The notes under the pieces are model-generated. The model was not told the origin of the DNA. It saw nothing but the letters and a program-made list of their open reading frames with translations, and did no database searches. 55,417 nucleotides of DNA from Nitrospiraceae bacterium UBA2600. Its GTDB lineage: Bacteria > Nitrospirota > Thermodesulfovibrionia > Thermodesulfovibrionales > Thermodesulfovibrionaceae. Numbering within the stretch: the stretch's first letter is position 1; every line of letters begins with the position of its first letter. The position numbers and the translations under genes are program-made. Below, one piece after another: positions 15,798-25,183 of this stretch. The stretch spans positions 1 through 55,417 of the forward strand of contig DDKK01000003.1 in the NCBI GenBank assembly GCA_002339325.1, given 5' to 3'.

Positions 15798-17036
15798 GTG
15801 GAAACTTTATTTATTCTAATCATTGTTGCTGTAATTTTTTATCTTATATTTTCAGGTTCAAGTAGCAAGCCCTCATCATTTAATTCTTCCTCTATCCAAA
15901 CACATAGAGAGCAAAATCTCTCAAATCAATCAGAAAATAAACTCCAAAAAATAGAAAATGAAAAATCAAAAGGGTCAGAAACAAGAAATGTTTATGAATA
16001 TAAATCTCAATATGAAAAAACAACATCAACGAGTTCCTCGGGAAGTAGAAGAAAGAGAAAAAGTTTTTCAGACTACTCTTATTTATCAAAAATAACAGGC
16101 TCATTGGTAATAAAAGAGCTACCAGAACAATCATTTATTGAAATTAATAAATTGCCAAACAAAATAGAGGTGATAAACAAAGAAGAATTAGAAAGATTCG
16201 AAAAACACAGGAATAAAATAAAGGAGATAATTATAAGAGTTCCTTATTATTATGAAAAAAGTGAATCAAAAAATATAGGAGAAAGCAACATTTACGTTCC
16301 AGCAAATGATGCTTATATAAATCTTGAGAGTAAAGCTGAAGATTATTTCAAAAATTTAAATCTAATTCCAATCAGAACAACTCTAAGGATTGACAATAGA
16401 ATTTACAATATTTTCTATTTAGCATTAAATCTTGACAGACATAGTTTAAATCCTAAAATCAAATCTGAATTGCTAATTCTCAAAGATAATTTAAATAAAA
16501 GAGATTTGCTTCAATTCAGCAAATTCATACTTGGAATGCCTGATTTTTTTGTAATTGATAGAAAAAACAGTGAATTTTTCTTCTGTGAAGTTAAATCAAG
16601 ACAGGACAAAATTCAGGATCATCAGAAACTATGGTTTCTTAAAAACATCATAGATTTTCAAACAAAGGTTCAATACAAGCTTCTTAAATTTTTACCAGAG
16701 AAAATTTATGAAACTTTTGAATGCAGCATTGCAGGGTTAAGATATCGCTGTGACAGTGTGTATCTTAGCGGAATAAATCTAAAGGAAAAAATGATTCTTG
16801 AAAAAGACCCACAAAATCCTCATGATAGTTATGCAATAAAGGTAATTCGCAAGAAGGACAACAAGCATATAGGATTCATACCAAGAAGTATGAATAAAGA
16901 GATTTGGAAATATTTAGGGAACTATACTCTCAATGATTGTTATGTGACTGATGTTAAGAGACTTTCAAGCAGTGCTCTAAACTCTCATAAAGTAAACATA
17001 AAAATCGTATTTGAAGTCAGAAACATAAAACATTGA
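15798..17036 (+). CDS. Membrane-anchored VRR-NUC nuclease-like protein with HIRAN domain
   Basis: 412 aa. Residues 3-19 are a hydrophobic segment (LFILIIVAVIFYLIF) that would anchor the protein; a low-complexity Ser/Lys linker follows. Residues ~238-290 carry the VRR-NUC pattern GMPDFFV (D249), then FFFCEVKS (E264, K266), and Q276, the PD-(D/E)xK-like core. Residues ~318-405 match HIRAN (LEKDPQNPHDSYAIKVI, HIGFIPRSMNKEIWKYL), a DNA-end or ssDNA binding module. GTG 15798 is 5 bp after the receiver gene; the overlapping ATG at 15796 stops at once. A membrane-tethered nuclease at the end of a signalling operon suggests the effector (inference). Confidence 0.78.
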   Translation: METLFILIIVAVIFYLIFSGSSSKPSSFNSSSIQTHREQNLSNQSENKLQKIENEKSKGSETRNVYEYKSQYEKTTSTSSSGSRRKRKSFSDYSYLSKITGSLVIKELPEQSFIEINKLPNKIEVINKEELERFEKHRNKIKEIIIRVPYYYEKSESKNIGESNIYVPANDAYINLESKAEDYFKNLNLIPIRTTLRIDNRIYNIFYLALNLDRHSLNPKIKSELLILKDNLNKRDLLQFSKFILGMPDFFVIDRKNSEFFFCEVKSRQDKIQDHQKLWFLKNIIDFQTKVQYKLLKFLPEKIYETFECSIAGLRYRCDSVYLSGINLKEKMILEKDPQNPHDSYAIKVIRKKDNKHIGFIPRSMNKEIWKYLGNYTLNDCYVTDVKRLSSSALNSHKVNIKIVFEVRNIKH

Positions 17037-17093
17037 AAAAATTAAATTCAAATGTTAAATTTTAGAGAATGACACACTTTTTTGGAGGATATA

Positions 17094-20000
17094 ATGCCAT
17101 CAAATGATAAAATACAGGAAATAATCAAAGCGACTGATTCAGCTGAAAAAGTTTATTCCCTTTTTCATTACTTAGGATATCCAAAAGACAGACTCCTAAA
17201 TGCCTCCTATAAAAGAAAGATAGATGAATTTGATTTTAGTAAAGAGGAAAGGGATAAGCTGAAAAACATTTATACAGTATTTAATTTTGACGGAAAACTT
17301 CAGATATTCCTGATTGAAACCAAAGCTCTATCAAATTATCTGATTCGTTACATCACAAAAAAATTTTCAGATATCTATTTAAGACTACTTCTCATATTTA
17401 CCCAAGATTTTCAGAACTATACCTTTGCTTTCCCCGAATTTGAGAGAATTGAAGAAGGCAAACACAGGCTCAAAATTACAAAACTAAATTTTGACAGAAC
17501 AAATCCATACTATACAGACCTTCTTACCATTCATAATCTATCCCTTACAGGAGGGGAGCAAACTTGGCGTGACATATGGTTTAGGTGGAAAGAGGCATTC
17601 AGTGTAGAAAAGGTTACAGACCAGTTCTTCAATGACTATAAAATCGTCTTTTTTGAACTTCGTAGAACCTTTGAAAGTCAGAAAATTCCCATAAAACAAT
17701 CTCATGAGCTTTCTCAGCAATTTCTTAATAGACTCATGTTTCTTTACTTCATATCAAAGAAAAGATGGCTTAATAATGACCCCAAATTCATAAAATCGTT
17801 CTGGCAGAGATACAGGGAAGAATTAAAGTTAAAGAAAGGCACAGTAAAACCAGACACTTTCTATGATGGCTGGCTAAAGGTGCTTTACCTTGAAGTATTC
17901 AACAATCAATATGGTTTTAAAAGTTATAGCCACCTTCCTCAAGATGTGAAAGAGGTGCTTTCAGAAGCTCCTTTCCTGAATGGTGGACTTTTTAGAAGAA
18001 ATGAACTTGACGAATTGAATTTCCACATAAGCGACAGCCTCTTTGAGAAAGTGTTTAACTTCTTTGAAAAATATAACTTCACAATAAAAGAAGACCTGCC
18101 TCTTGATGTTGAAGTAGCTGTTGACCCAAAGATGATTGGTTATGTCTATGAATCTCTCTCAAATGTAGCAGAAGAGATATATGAAAGACAGGATTTAGGC
18201 ATATTTTACACACCAGTTGTTGAAGTAGATTTTATGTGTAGAAGAGCCCTTGTTGAGTATCTAAGCAATCATCTTACAGAAATACCGAAAGAGTGGCTCT
18301 ATCGTCTTGTCTTTGATGAGGACAAAAGGGAATCGGCAGATTTTATCTCTAAAAAGGGGCTTTGGTATCAAATTGAAGAACTGCTTGACAACCTTGCAGT
18401 AGTTGACCCAGCCTGTGGAAGTGGTGCATTCCTTGTGGGAATGCTTAATGTGCTTACAGAACTTTACAACCTCACATACAGCAAAATAAAGCGTGAAATG
18501 AGCCAGTTTGAGCTTAAGAAAAAGATAATTGGAAACTCCCTCTATGGTGTTGATGTAATGCCATGGGCTGTGCATTCTGCAGAGTTAAGGCTATGGCTTC
18601 AGCTTATCATTGAAGAAGACATCCCCTTTGAAAAACGTAAACTCTATCCCCTATTACCAAATTTAAATCTCAAACTAAGGGTTGGTGATTCCCTCGTTCA
18701 AGAAATTGGTGGAATAAGTTTGCATCTTAGGGACAGTAATATATCTTCTTCATTAAAGAGAAAACTAAGCAGTCTCAAAATAGAAAAGGAAAAATACTAC
18801 AACAACGACCCAACTGCAAAATTTAAAACTCCCGAGTCTCTGATGCAAGAGGAATTAAGAATATTCGTAGAGATTATTGATGAGCGAATAATTACTCTTC
18901 AAAAAGAGATTCAATCTCTTGAAGTCTCTATGAGAAGACTACAGGGAGAACTTTTTGGAAAAGAGAAAAAGGAACAGCGTTCTCTCTTTGAGGAGCATAT
19001 TAAGGAAAAGAAAAAACAGATTGAAGAATTAAGAATTGCCAGAACTCAAATCCAATTACCAGAGAAAAAACCCTTTGTCTGGGATATTGACTTTGCTGAA
19101 ATATTTGGAGAAAAGGGAGGATTTGACATAGTCATAGGAAACCCACCATATGTCAGACAAGAAAAGATTGCTCCACCGAATATGCTTCGTTCTGAAATCA
19201 CAAATGAAGACAAAAGGGAATACAAAGTAAAACTTCTGAAATCAATTCAAGTGCACTATCCTTTTATACAAAAGATTGATAAAAAGAGCGATTACTACAT
19301 TTATTTTTACTTTCACGGACTTTCCCTTCTTAATGAAAAAGGAACATTCTGCTTTATCACATCAAATTCATGGCTTGATGTGGGATATGGCAGAGATTTG
19401 CAGGAGTTTTTGCTTAAATACTGTCCAATAAAGGCAATATATGACAATGAGGCAAAGCGAAGCTTTGAGCATGCGGATGTCAACACAGTGATAGCCCTCT
19501 TTGGAGCACCAGTGATTAAAAGAAATGAATGGACAGCACTCAATAGCACTGCAAGATTTGTAATGTTTAAAAAGCCCTTTGAAGAGGTTATTAATTCAAA
19601 AAATCTAATTGCCATAGAAAAGGCTGAAGAATTCCTTCAAACTCAGGATTACAGAGTATACCCAATCAAACAGGAAAAACTTCTTGAGGAAGGCTGGGAG
19701 ATAGAAGAGGATGAAGACACGGTATTAAAAGAAAAATTCAGCATAGGAAAATACACTGGCAACAAATGGGGTGGAAAGTATCTAAGAGCTCCAGAGATTT
19801 ATTTTAAGATTCTGGAGAAAGGAAAAGGAAAACTTGTAAGGCTGGGAGACATTGCAGAGGTTAAAGCTGGAATGATTACAGGAAATAATGCAAAATATTA
19901 TAAAAGAAAAACAGAAAATTACGATTCAAAACAGTTTTCACCTGTTTTTAAAAGCCCACGTGAAGTAAATAAAATATTTCTAACAGTAAGCGATGCAATT

Positions 20001-20534
20001 TCCGTTATCAAAATTCACAATGTACCATATGAGATAAGAAGAGCTCCATTACTATGGGTTGATTTGAGAGGTAATAAACATATTTGTCACTACAATCACG
20101 ATAATATACCTTTTGAGCACAATTTCTATGGAATATACGGGGAAAAAATAAATAATGAATCTTTGTGTTTATTGCTTAATTCTACATTAACTTGGTTCTT
20201 AATTGAAATAATTGGAAGAAAGGGGCTAGGAGGGGGTGCTATAAGATTAGTAAAAATAGATTTATTAAAACTGCCCTGTTTATATAATCCATACATTTTC
20301 TTCAAAGAGCATTATGGTTTAATAACTCGTCCTATTCAATCCATCTTCACTGAACTTGGTTTTGACCCAAACAAGCCAATTCGTGAACAAGAGCCGAATC
20401 CTCTGCCTGACAGAAAAGCCCTTGATGATATTGTCTTTGACGCCCTCGTTTTAACTGAAGAAGAACGCAAAGAAGTCTACTGGTCCGTCGCCGAACTCGT
20501 CAAAAAACGCCTTGAAAAAGCAAGGAGTGTGTGA
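17094..20534 (+). CDS. Type IIG-like restriction-modification enzyme (Eco57I-family N6-adenine methyltransferase)
   Basis: 1146 aa. SAM motif I is VVDPACGSGAFLVGMLN (~437-453) and catalytic motif IV is DIVIGNPPYVRQ (~678-689); the ~230 residues between include a long coiled coil (~560-660). The N-terminal ~300 residues (FNFDGKLQIFLIETKAL, then YLIRYITKKF) would hold a nuclease or regulatory module; the E-T-K in FLIETKAL may be part of a PD-(D/E)xK site. The C-terminal third (RLGDIAEVKAGMITGNN) resembles TaqI-like specificity domains. The ORF is open from TTG 17082, but GGAGG at 17084-17088 with 5-nt spacing selects ATG 17094. Confidence 0.88.
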   Translation: MPSNDKIQEIIKATDSAEKVYSLFHYLGYPKDRLLNASYKRKIDEFDFSKEERDKLKNIYTVFNFDGKLQIFLIETKALSNYLIRYITKKFSDIYLRLLLIFTQDFQNYTFAFPEFERIEEGKHRLKITKLNFDRTNPYYTDLLTIHNLSLTGGEQTWRDIWFRWKEAFSVEKVTDQFFNDYKIVFFELRRTFESQKIPIKQSHELSQQFLNRLMFLYFISKKRWLNNDPKFIKSFWQRYREELKLKKGTVKPDTFYDGWLKVLYLEVFNNQYGFKSYSHLPQDVKEVLSEAPFLNGGLFRRNELDELNFHISDSLFEKVFNFFEKYNFTIKEDLPLDVEVAVDPKMIGYVYESLSNVAEEIYERQDLGIFYTPVVEVDFMCRRALVEYLSNHLTEIPKEWLYRLVFDEDKRESADFISKKGLWYQIEELLDNLAVVDPACGSGAFLVGMLNVLTELYNLTYSKIKREMSQFELKKKIIGNSLYGVDVMPWAVHSAELRLWLQLIIEEDIPFEKRKLYPLLPNLNLKLRVGDSLVQEIGGISLHLRDSNISSSLKRKLSSLKIEKEKYYNNDPTAKFKTPESLMQEELRIFVEIIDERIITLQKEIQSLEVSMRRLQGELFGKEKKEQRSLFEEHIKEKKKQIEELRIARTQIQLPEKKPFVWDIDFAEIFGEKGGFDIVIGNPPYVRQEKIAPPNMLRSEITNEDKREYKVKLLKSIQVHYPFIQKIDKKSDYYIYFYFHGLSLLNEKGTFCFITSNSWLDVGYGRDLQEFLLKYCPIKAIYDNEAKRSFEHADVNTVIALFGAPVIKRNEWTALNSTARFVMFKKPFEEVINSKNLIAIEKAEEFLQTQDYRVYPIKQEKLLEEGWEIEEDEDTVLKEKFSIGKYTGNKWGGKYLRAPEIYFKILEKGKGKLVRLGDIAEVKAGMITGNNAKYYKRKTENYDSKQFSPVFKSPREVNKIFLTVSDAISVIKIHNVPYEIRRAPLLWVDLRGNKHICHYNHDNIPFEHNFYGIYGEKINNESLCLLLNSTLTWFLIEIIGRKGLGGGAIRLVKIDLLKLPCLYNPYIFFKEHYGLITRPIQSIFTELGFDPNKPIREQEPNPLPDRKALDDIVFDALVLTEEERKEVYWSVAELVKKRLEKARSV

Positions 20535-20550
20535 GCCCGGACTACCTTTT

Positions 20551-20559
20551 TGATATAAT
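20551..20559 (+). promoter_or_regulatory. Extended -10 promoter for the Hsp70 operon
   Basis: TGATATAAT is an exact TGnTATAAT element in the 43-bp gap after the methyltransferase; no good -35 is seen. It would start transcription about 20566, before the 39-codon ORF. Confidence 0.5.
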
Positions 20560-20577
20560 TAGGAAACAGAAGGCTAT

Positions 20578-20697
20578 ATGGTAAAGAAATATTTTAAAGT
20601 TAAAGTTGTATCAAAGTCACTGGAAAAAGTTGGCTACATAAAGTTTTTTAACTCTTTGCCAGGTTTCATTAAGGTTCATATAGAGGTGAGTAGATGA
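20578..20697 (+). CDS. 39-aa small protein, translationally coupled to Hsp70
   Basis: ATG 20578 to TGA 20695-20697, reading MVKKYFKVKVVSKSLEKVGY then IKFFNSLPGFIKVHIEVSR. AGAAGG lies 5-10 nt before the ATG, a promoter lies just upstream, and the stop overlaps the next start as ATGA. The peptide is basic and looks like two or three beta strands. These three signs (ribosome site, promoter, coupling) support a real gene. I do not recognise a family. Confidence 0.6.
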   Translation: MVKKYFKVKVVSKSLEKVGYIKFFNSLPGFIKVHIEVSR

Positions 20698-23096
20698 ATG
20701 AACTTACAGTAATTTTCCCCGATTCTAAAGAAATTGGTAAAAAGAATAAGCCGATAAGAGTGCTTGGTATTGATCTTGGAACTACAAATTCAACTATAGC
20801 TGAGATTAAATGGAGTCCTACGAAGCATTCACCAATAATTGTTCGCTGTTTAGAAGTAGAACAGGACACACTGGAAGGACAATATACTCATTTTCTAGTT
20901 CCATCGGTAGTTGCGATCTATAAAGATAAGGTCTATGTTGGAGAGGGTGCAAAAAGGCTTCGTGCTCTATCTCCGGAATTTGGTTTGGTCCAAAATAAAA
21001 ATATTTTCTATGAATGTAAAAATGATATGGGAATTCAAAAAACCTATCACATGGCACCTAAGGGATTTAAATCGGCTGCGGAAATAGGAGGTAAGGTCCT
21101 TGAATTTCTCTATAAAGCTTCTTTATCAGATAACGATACACCAATCGATAGAGTAGTTATTACAGTTCCTGCATCATTCCAAGGTGCACAGCGAAGTGAT
21201 ACTATAAAAGCAGCAGAACTGGCAGGATTGAAGCTTTCAGACGGTGACCTACTTGATGAGCCTGTTGCTGCCTTTCTTGATTATCTTTTATCCACTAAAG
21301 AAGTCTTTTTTGAGAATATAACCACTCCAAAGAATGTTCTAATCTTTGATTTTGGTGGTGGAACATGTGATGTAGCTGTTTTTGAACTTGCGATTCCACA
21401 AAAAGGTAGTCCTCTAAGGATAGCACCCCTCTCTGTATCAAGATATCATAGGCTCGGTGGTGGCGATATAGACAGAGCAATAGTTTATGATATTCTTATC
21501 CCACAACTTTTGACACAGAATAATCTATCTAATTTTGATTTGAGCTATGATGATAAAAAGAATTATATTGAGCCCCAACTTCTTAGTATAGCTGAAGCCC
21601 TTAAAATTGGAATCTGTAGTGAAATATCAAGATTGCATAGTTTTAATAAATATGAAACAACAGATAAGAACAATATTGTCAAAGTTCAGCCTGGAGTTTA
21701 TAATTGTCATCTCCGTGAGAGAACCTTGACTTTAAAATCACCTCAGCTTACAGCAAAGCAATTTGAAGATATATTAGAGCAATTTCTTGACAGAGATTTG
21801 TTATATGCTCGGGAAACTGAATATCGCCTGACTTGTTCAATCTTTGCACCACTGCAGGATGCGTTAGATCGTAGTAATCTCTCCCCAGAAGATATTGATT
21901 ATTGTCTTATGGTTGGAGGAAGCAGCCTTATTCCACAGGTAGTTTGGGCAGTCAGAGATTATTTTCCAAATGCGAAGATGCTTACCTATGATGATAGAGA
22001 AGCCTTACAGTTGGCTATAGCAAGGGGAGCAGCCTATCATGCTCTTTCCCTTGCCCTCTTCAACAAAGGACTTATTCAACCGATATGTCATGACAATATC
22101 TCTATTAGGACAGCCTCAGGATTAGTTGAACTAATATCTAAAGGCACAGAACTACCCTATCCATCTGATAATTCATTCAAAAAGATATATGATCTTGCAA
22201 TTCCTGAGACTACACTTCTTGGAACTTTAAAACTCAGATTAGAATTGGTTAGAGGTGATGAACAAAGCCTTCTTTATAGCGCTATATGGGAAATACCCGG
22301 TCCATTGAACAAAGGTGATGCTCTATGTCTTGAGTATAGATATGATCAAAATCAGGTCTTTGATATGAAAATAAGAGTTATGAATAGAAAAGAAGTGTTC
22401 TCTGCAAAGATAGAAAATCCCTTGACAAATGTTGTAAACCCTCAAGCAAAGAAGATAAGAATAGCTGAATTGGAGGAGGAATTAAGAACAGGTAAAGTTC
22501 CTGAACATAAAGTCCCAGAAAAAATAGTAGAGCTTGCTGAGAATTACTCAGAGGTTGGAATGAAAGAGAAATCAATTGAGTTTCTTAAGAGAGCTCTCAA
22601 AGCAAAAAATAAACCAGATGCAATAATACTAAACAAAATAGCTATACTCTATGGTGAAATTGGAGATTTTGAAAGAGAGGAGAAATTCTATAAGGAAGCT
22701 GCTACTGCCTCTTCATGGACAGGACCTCTGTTTAACTTAGCCCTATCTCAGAGAAAAAGAGGGAAATATGATGAAGCTATTGAAAATATTGAAAAAGCTC
22801 TCAGAAATAATCCAGAAGCACCATATTATGTACTTAGAGCATTACTTGCTGAAGACGTAAATAACCAGAAAGATAAAGAAAAATACTTAGAAAAAGCCTT
22901 GAAATTATTCGGTCCTTTGTCGCAACAGTCTGACTGGGAGCTCGGTTGGTATTTTACTGCTGTAACTTTATCAGGCAATAAGAAAAAGATTGAAGAGGTA
23001 AGAGATGAACTAAGGCGAAGAGCTGAAAATAAAAACATCAAAATATTACCAGAAGGTGTTTTACCAATTAAGACTCAAGGAATAAAACCGATTTAG
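20694..23096 (+). CDS. Hsp70-family ATPase with C-terminal TPR repeats
   Basis: 800 aa. The actin/Hsp70 ATPase is complete: phosphate-1 GIDLGTTNSTIAEIKW (25-40), phosphate-2 LIFDFGGGTCDVAVFELA (~216-233) and adenosine motif MVGGSSLIPQ (~405-414). DnaK's substrate-binding domain is not recognisable; instead residues ~500-590 look like a beta-rich spacer and ~605-760 contain TPR-like helices (EKSIEFLKRALKAK, FNLALSQRKRGKYDEAIENI). No DnaJ or GrpE gene is nearby. It is followed after 1 bp by the SF1 helicase, so the two proteins probably work together, the Hsp70 as an ATP-driven switch (inference). ATG 20698 is an alternative start. Confidence 0.86.
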   Translation: MNELTVIFPDSKEIGKKNKPIRVLGIDLGTTNSTIAEIKWSPTKHSPIIVRCLEVEQDTLEGQYTHFLVPSVVAIYKDKVYVGEGAKRLRALSPEFGLVQNKNIFYECKNDMGIQKTYHMAPKGFKSAAEIGGKVLEFLYKASLSDNDTPIDRVVITVPASFQGAQRSDTIKAAELAGLKLSDGDLLDEPVAAFLDYLLSTKEVFFENITTPKNVLIFDFGGGTCDVAVFELAIPQKGSPLRIAPLSVSRYHRLGGGDIDRAIVYDILIPQLLTQNNLSNFDLSYDDKKNYIEPQLLSIAEALKIGICSEISRLHSFNKYETTDKNNIVKVQPGVYNCHLRERTLTLKSPQLTAKQFEDILEQFLDRDLLYARETEYRLTCSIFAPLQDALDRSNLSPEDIDYCLMVGGSSLIPQVVWAVRDYFPNAKMLTYDDREALQLAIARGAAYHALSLALFNKGLIQPICHDNISIRTASGLVELISKGTELPYPSDNSFKKIYDLAIPETTLLGTLKLRLELVRGDEQSLLYSAIWEIPGPLNKGDALCLEYRYDQNQVFDMKIRVMNRKEVFSAKIENPLTNVVNPQAKKIRIAELEEELRTGKVPEHKVPEKIVELAENYSEVGMKEKSIEFLKRALKAKNKPDAIILNKIAILYGEIGDFEREEKFYKEAATASSWTGPLFNLALSQRKRGKYDEAIENIEKALRNNPEAPYYVLRALLAEDVNNQKDKEKYLEKALKLFGPLSQQSDWELGWYFTAVTLSGNKKKIEEVRDELRRRAENKNIKILPEGVLPIKTQGIKPI

Positions 23097-23097
23097 T

Positions 23098-24324
23098 ATG
23101 AGCTGGTTAATACCAAGAAATGAATTAACAGCCGAACAGATTAGAGCAATAGAGTTAAGTACTTCTGAACATAAGGTAATTTTTGGTGCACCTGGATCTG
23201 GTAAAACACAAATCCTTCTTCATCGAGCTCGATATTTAATTGATAAATACAACATTTCTCCTGATAGATTTCACATCTTTGTTTATACTAATGTTTTAAA
23301 AAGCTATATTAGGTCAGCACTTGACCTTTTGAATTTGCCAGAATCATGTGTTTCAACATTGGATGCATGGTGTTTAAATTTTTATAGAACAAAGATCAGT
23401 AACAAAGTGCCATGGGATACTGAAGCAAATTGTCCTGATTTTGTCTCCATTCGCAAAGCTGTTTTTGATAAGATCTGCAATAGCAAAACGAGTATGTCAC
23501 TTTATGACTTCATCTTAGTTGATGAAGGACAAGATTTGGATAGCATCTCATTCAAAATGCTCTCTATTATCTCAAAACATATAACAGTATGCATAGACCA
23601 TAAACAAAGAATTTATGAGAAGGGATTGGATGAACATGAAATATTAAAAACATTAGGGATTAATAAGCGAAATATAACGCTTCTTGACGCTTTCAGATGT
23701 TGCCCTTATATTGTGAAGTTAGGTTCTTATTTTATTGAAAACGAGGATGAAAGAAATGCGTATATTAGACAATCACGAACTGAACAGGGAGAACGAGAAA
23801 CACCTCTTCTCTACTATGCTGCCAATTTTGATGATGAAAAACAGAAGTTGATCGAACTTCTTAGGATTAGACTGGCTAAAAATGAGAAGATAGGCATTCT
23901 AGTCCCTCAAAATAGACAAGTATTCGGATTTGCAAAGGGTCTTCTGTCTGCTGGATTTAATGTAGAATGGTCTTCTAAACCAGGAGAGGGAAGTTATAAC
24001 TTCAACAGTCATCAGCCGAAAATTCTTACTTTTCACGGTGCAAAAGGTCTTACATTTGATACCATAATAATTCCAAGACTTGTTAATAAATCATTCCAAA
24101 GATTTAATGAACAGGAAATAACTCGTCTTCTCTTTGTTGGAATAACAAGAGCTGAAAAATGGGTAGCTCTATTATCAAATAAAAAAAATGGATTACCACA
24201 GCTTTACAAGCTTAATACCCTTGCCCAGCAAGGCTTTCTGACAATTCAAGAAAATCAGAGAACAGTAAAACTTCAAGAAGAACAAAGAGAAATTGACGAT
24301 AATAAATTGCTGGATTTATTGTGA
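23098..24324 (+). CDS. Small UvrD-like superfamily 1 helicase
   Basis: 408 aa. Walker A GAPGSGKT (30-37), Walker B/motif II ILVDEGQDLD (~138-147; DEGQD instead of DEAQD), motif III region FRCC, motif V LTFHGAKGLTFDTIII (~309-324) and motif VI RLLFVGITRAEKW. Domains 1B and 2B are reduced, making it far shorter than UvrD (~720 aa). It starts 1 bp after the Hsp70 stop, so the two are co-translated. A short helicase of this type paired with an Hsp70 fits a defence ATPase pair rather than housekeeping repair (inference). Confidence 0.86.
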   Translation: MSWLIPRNELTAEQIRAIELSTSEHKVIFGAPGSGKTQILLHRARYLIDKYNISPDRFHIFVYTNVLKSYIRSALDLLNLPESCVSTLDAWCLNFYRTKISNKVPWDTEANCPDFVSIRKAVFDKICNSKTSMSLYDFILVDEGQDLDSISFKMLSIISKHITVCIDHKQRIYEKGLDEHEILKTLGINKRNITLLDAFRCCPYIVKLGSYFIENEDERNAYIRQSRTEQGERETPLLYYAANFDDEKQKLIELLRIRLAKNEKIGILVPQNRQVFGFAKGLLSAGFNVEWSSKPGEGSYNFNSHQPKILTFHGAKGLTFDTIIIPRLVNKSFQRFNEQEITRLLFVGITRAEKWVALLSNKKNGLPQLYKLNTLAQQGFLTIQENQRTVKLQEEQREIDDNKLLDLL

Positions 24325-24416
24325 GTATCCAAAATATTAATGATGAGGATATAAAAGTTCGTCTTTCCTAAGCATCTATTCTTGCTAATGAAGAGGTAAA
24401 AGATTTTTTGAATTAA
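24321..24416 (+). pseudogene. Decayed small antitoxin-like ORF
   Basis: GTG 24321 overlaps the helicase stop (GTGA) and reads VSIQNINDEDIKVRLS, a TAA at 24369, then ASILANEEVKDFLN and TAA at 24414. With the first stop suppressed, the 31 residues look like the N-terminus of a small antitoxin. It may be a decayed neighbour of the toxin/antitoxin-like trio downstream. Weak evidence, based on sequence feel only. Confidence 0.3.
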
Positions 24417-24481
24417 TATAAAAGTCATTTAATTCCTTGTGTTATAATTAAATGGTTTTAAACAACATTTAGGGGAGGTTA

Positions 24482-24676
24482 ATGTTAACAAAGAAAAAAG
24501 ATAGAGTAATTTCTCTCCCTGTAAGTGTTTTTGGTAGTGCTGAAACAAAAGATGATCTTGAGGATTGGCTTTTATCTCAAGATCCTAAATTCATAAAAAA
24601 GATGAAGAGAGCAAGAAAGGATAACATAGAAGGCAAAGAAAAGGATTGGGAACAACTAACGAATGAAGCCAATTAG
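24482..24676 (+). CDS. Small antitoxin-like protein
   Basis: 64 aa, acidic middle and basic segments (MLTKKKDRVISLPVSVFGSA, then LLSQDPKFIKKMKRARKD). GGGGAGG at 24473-24479 precedes the ATG closely, giving strong translation. The last 14 bp overlap the DUF4258-like gene, as is common for an antitoxin ahead of its toxin. The LSQDPKFI-x-M-x-RAR segment resembles small prevent-host-death-like or CopG-linked proteins found beside RelE/DUF4258 toxins, but I cannot name the family. Confidence 0.55.
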   Translation: MLTKKKDRVISLPVSVFGSAETKDDLEDWLLSQDPKFIKKMKRARKDNIEGKEKDWEQLTNEAN

Positions 24677-24917
24677 ATTATCAAAACATGCTAAAGAACA
24701 GCTTCAATTTAGGGGTACTACTGAGGAAGAAATCATAGAAGCAATAAGGTCATCACCTTGGCAAAACGCAGAATTAGGAAGACTTGAATGTAGAAAAAAT
24801 TTTCTATTTGAAAGTGAATGGAATAAACGTTATTATAAAATAAAACAAGTAAGACCAATTTTTGTAGAAGAAGAAACAGAGATAGTAGTTGTTACAGTAT
24901 ATACATATTTCTTTTAA
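24663..24917 (+). CDS. DUF4258/RelE-like toxin candidate
   Basis: 84 aa. RLSKHAKEQLQFRGTTEEEI followed by IEAIRSSPW, then RKNFLFESEWNKRYYKIKQV and a beta-rich end (EIVVVTVYTYFF) follow the DUF4258 layout (H-A..R+.R..t.eEI...i), a RelE-superfamily fold often acting as an mRNA nuclease. It overlaps the small upstream gene and precedes a DUF2283 gene by 17 bp. DUF4258-DUF2283 pairs are common in bacterial accessory DNA, with DUF2283 as the probable antitoxin. Confidence 0.7.
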   Translation: MKPIRLSKHAKEQLQFRGTTEEEIIEAIRSSPWQNAELGRLECRKNFLFESEWNKRYYKIKQVRPIFVEEETEIVVVTVYTYFF

Positions 24918-24934
24918 AAAAGGAGGGCTAAAAA

Positions 24935-25150
24935 ATGAGGATTACCTATGATTCAGAGGTAGACGCTTTATATATACGTTTCATAGAGACAACTGTAACC
25001 ACAAAGCATATTGATGAGGGAATTGCAATAGATTATGATTCAGAAGGTAAAATTGCTGGGATTGAAATTTTGGATGCTATGAAAAGATTTGGTAGCAAGG
25101 AAGTTTTTAAAAAAGTAATACTTGAGGACATTGCACTTAGTCCACACTAA
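24935..25150 (+). CDS. DUF2283 family protein (probable antitoxin)
   Basis: 71 aa. MRITYDSEVDALYIRF, then DEGIAIDYDSEGKIAGIEIL and DAMKRFG match DUF2283 over its whole length: Y-D-x3-D-x-L-Y-I and a G-x-I-x-G-I-E-I-L core. AGGAGG lies 6-8 nt before the ATG. It follows a DUF4258-like gene, the usual partner. The trio 24482-25150 sits between the helicase and the PLD-SNF2 helicase, so it may guard the defence cluster against loss (inference). Confidence 0.82.
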   Translation: MRITYDSEVDALYIRFIETTVTTKHIDEGIAIDYDSEGKIAGIEILDAMKRFGSKEVFKKVILEDIALSPH

Positions 25151-25183
25151 TAAGAAAAATCATGCAAAAAGAAAAAAATGCTC

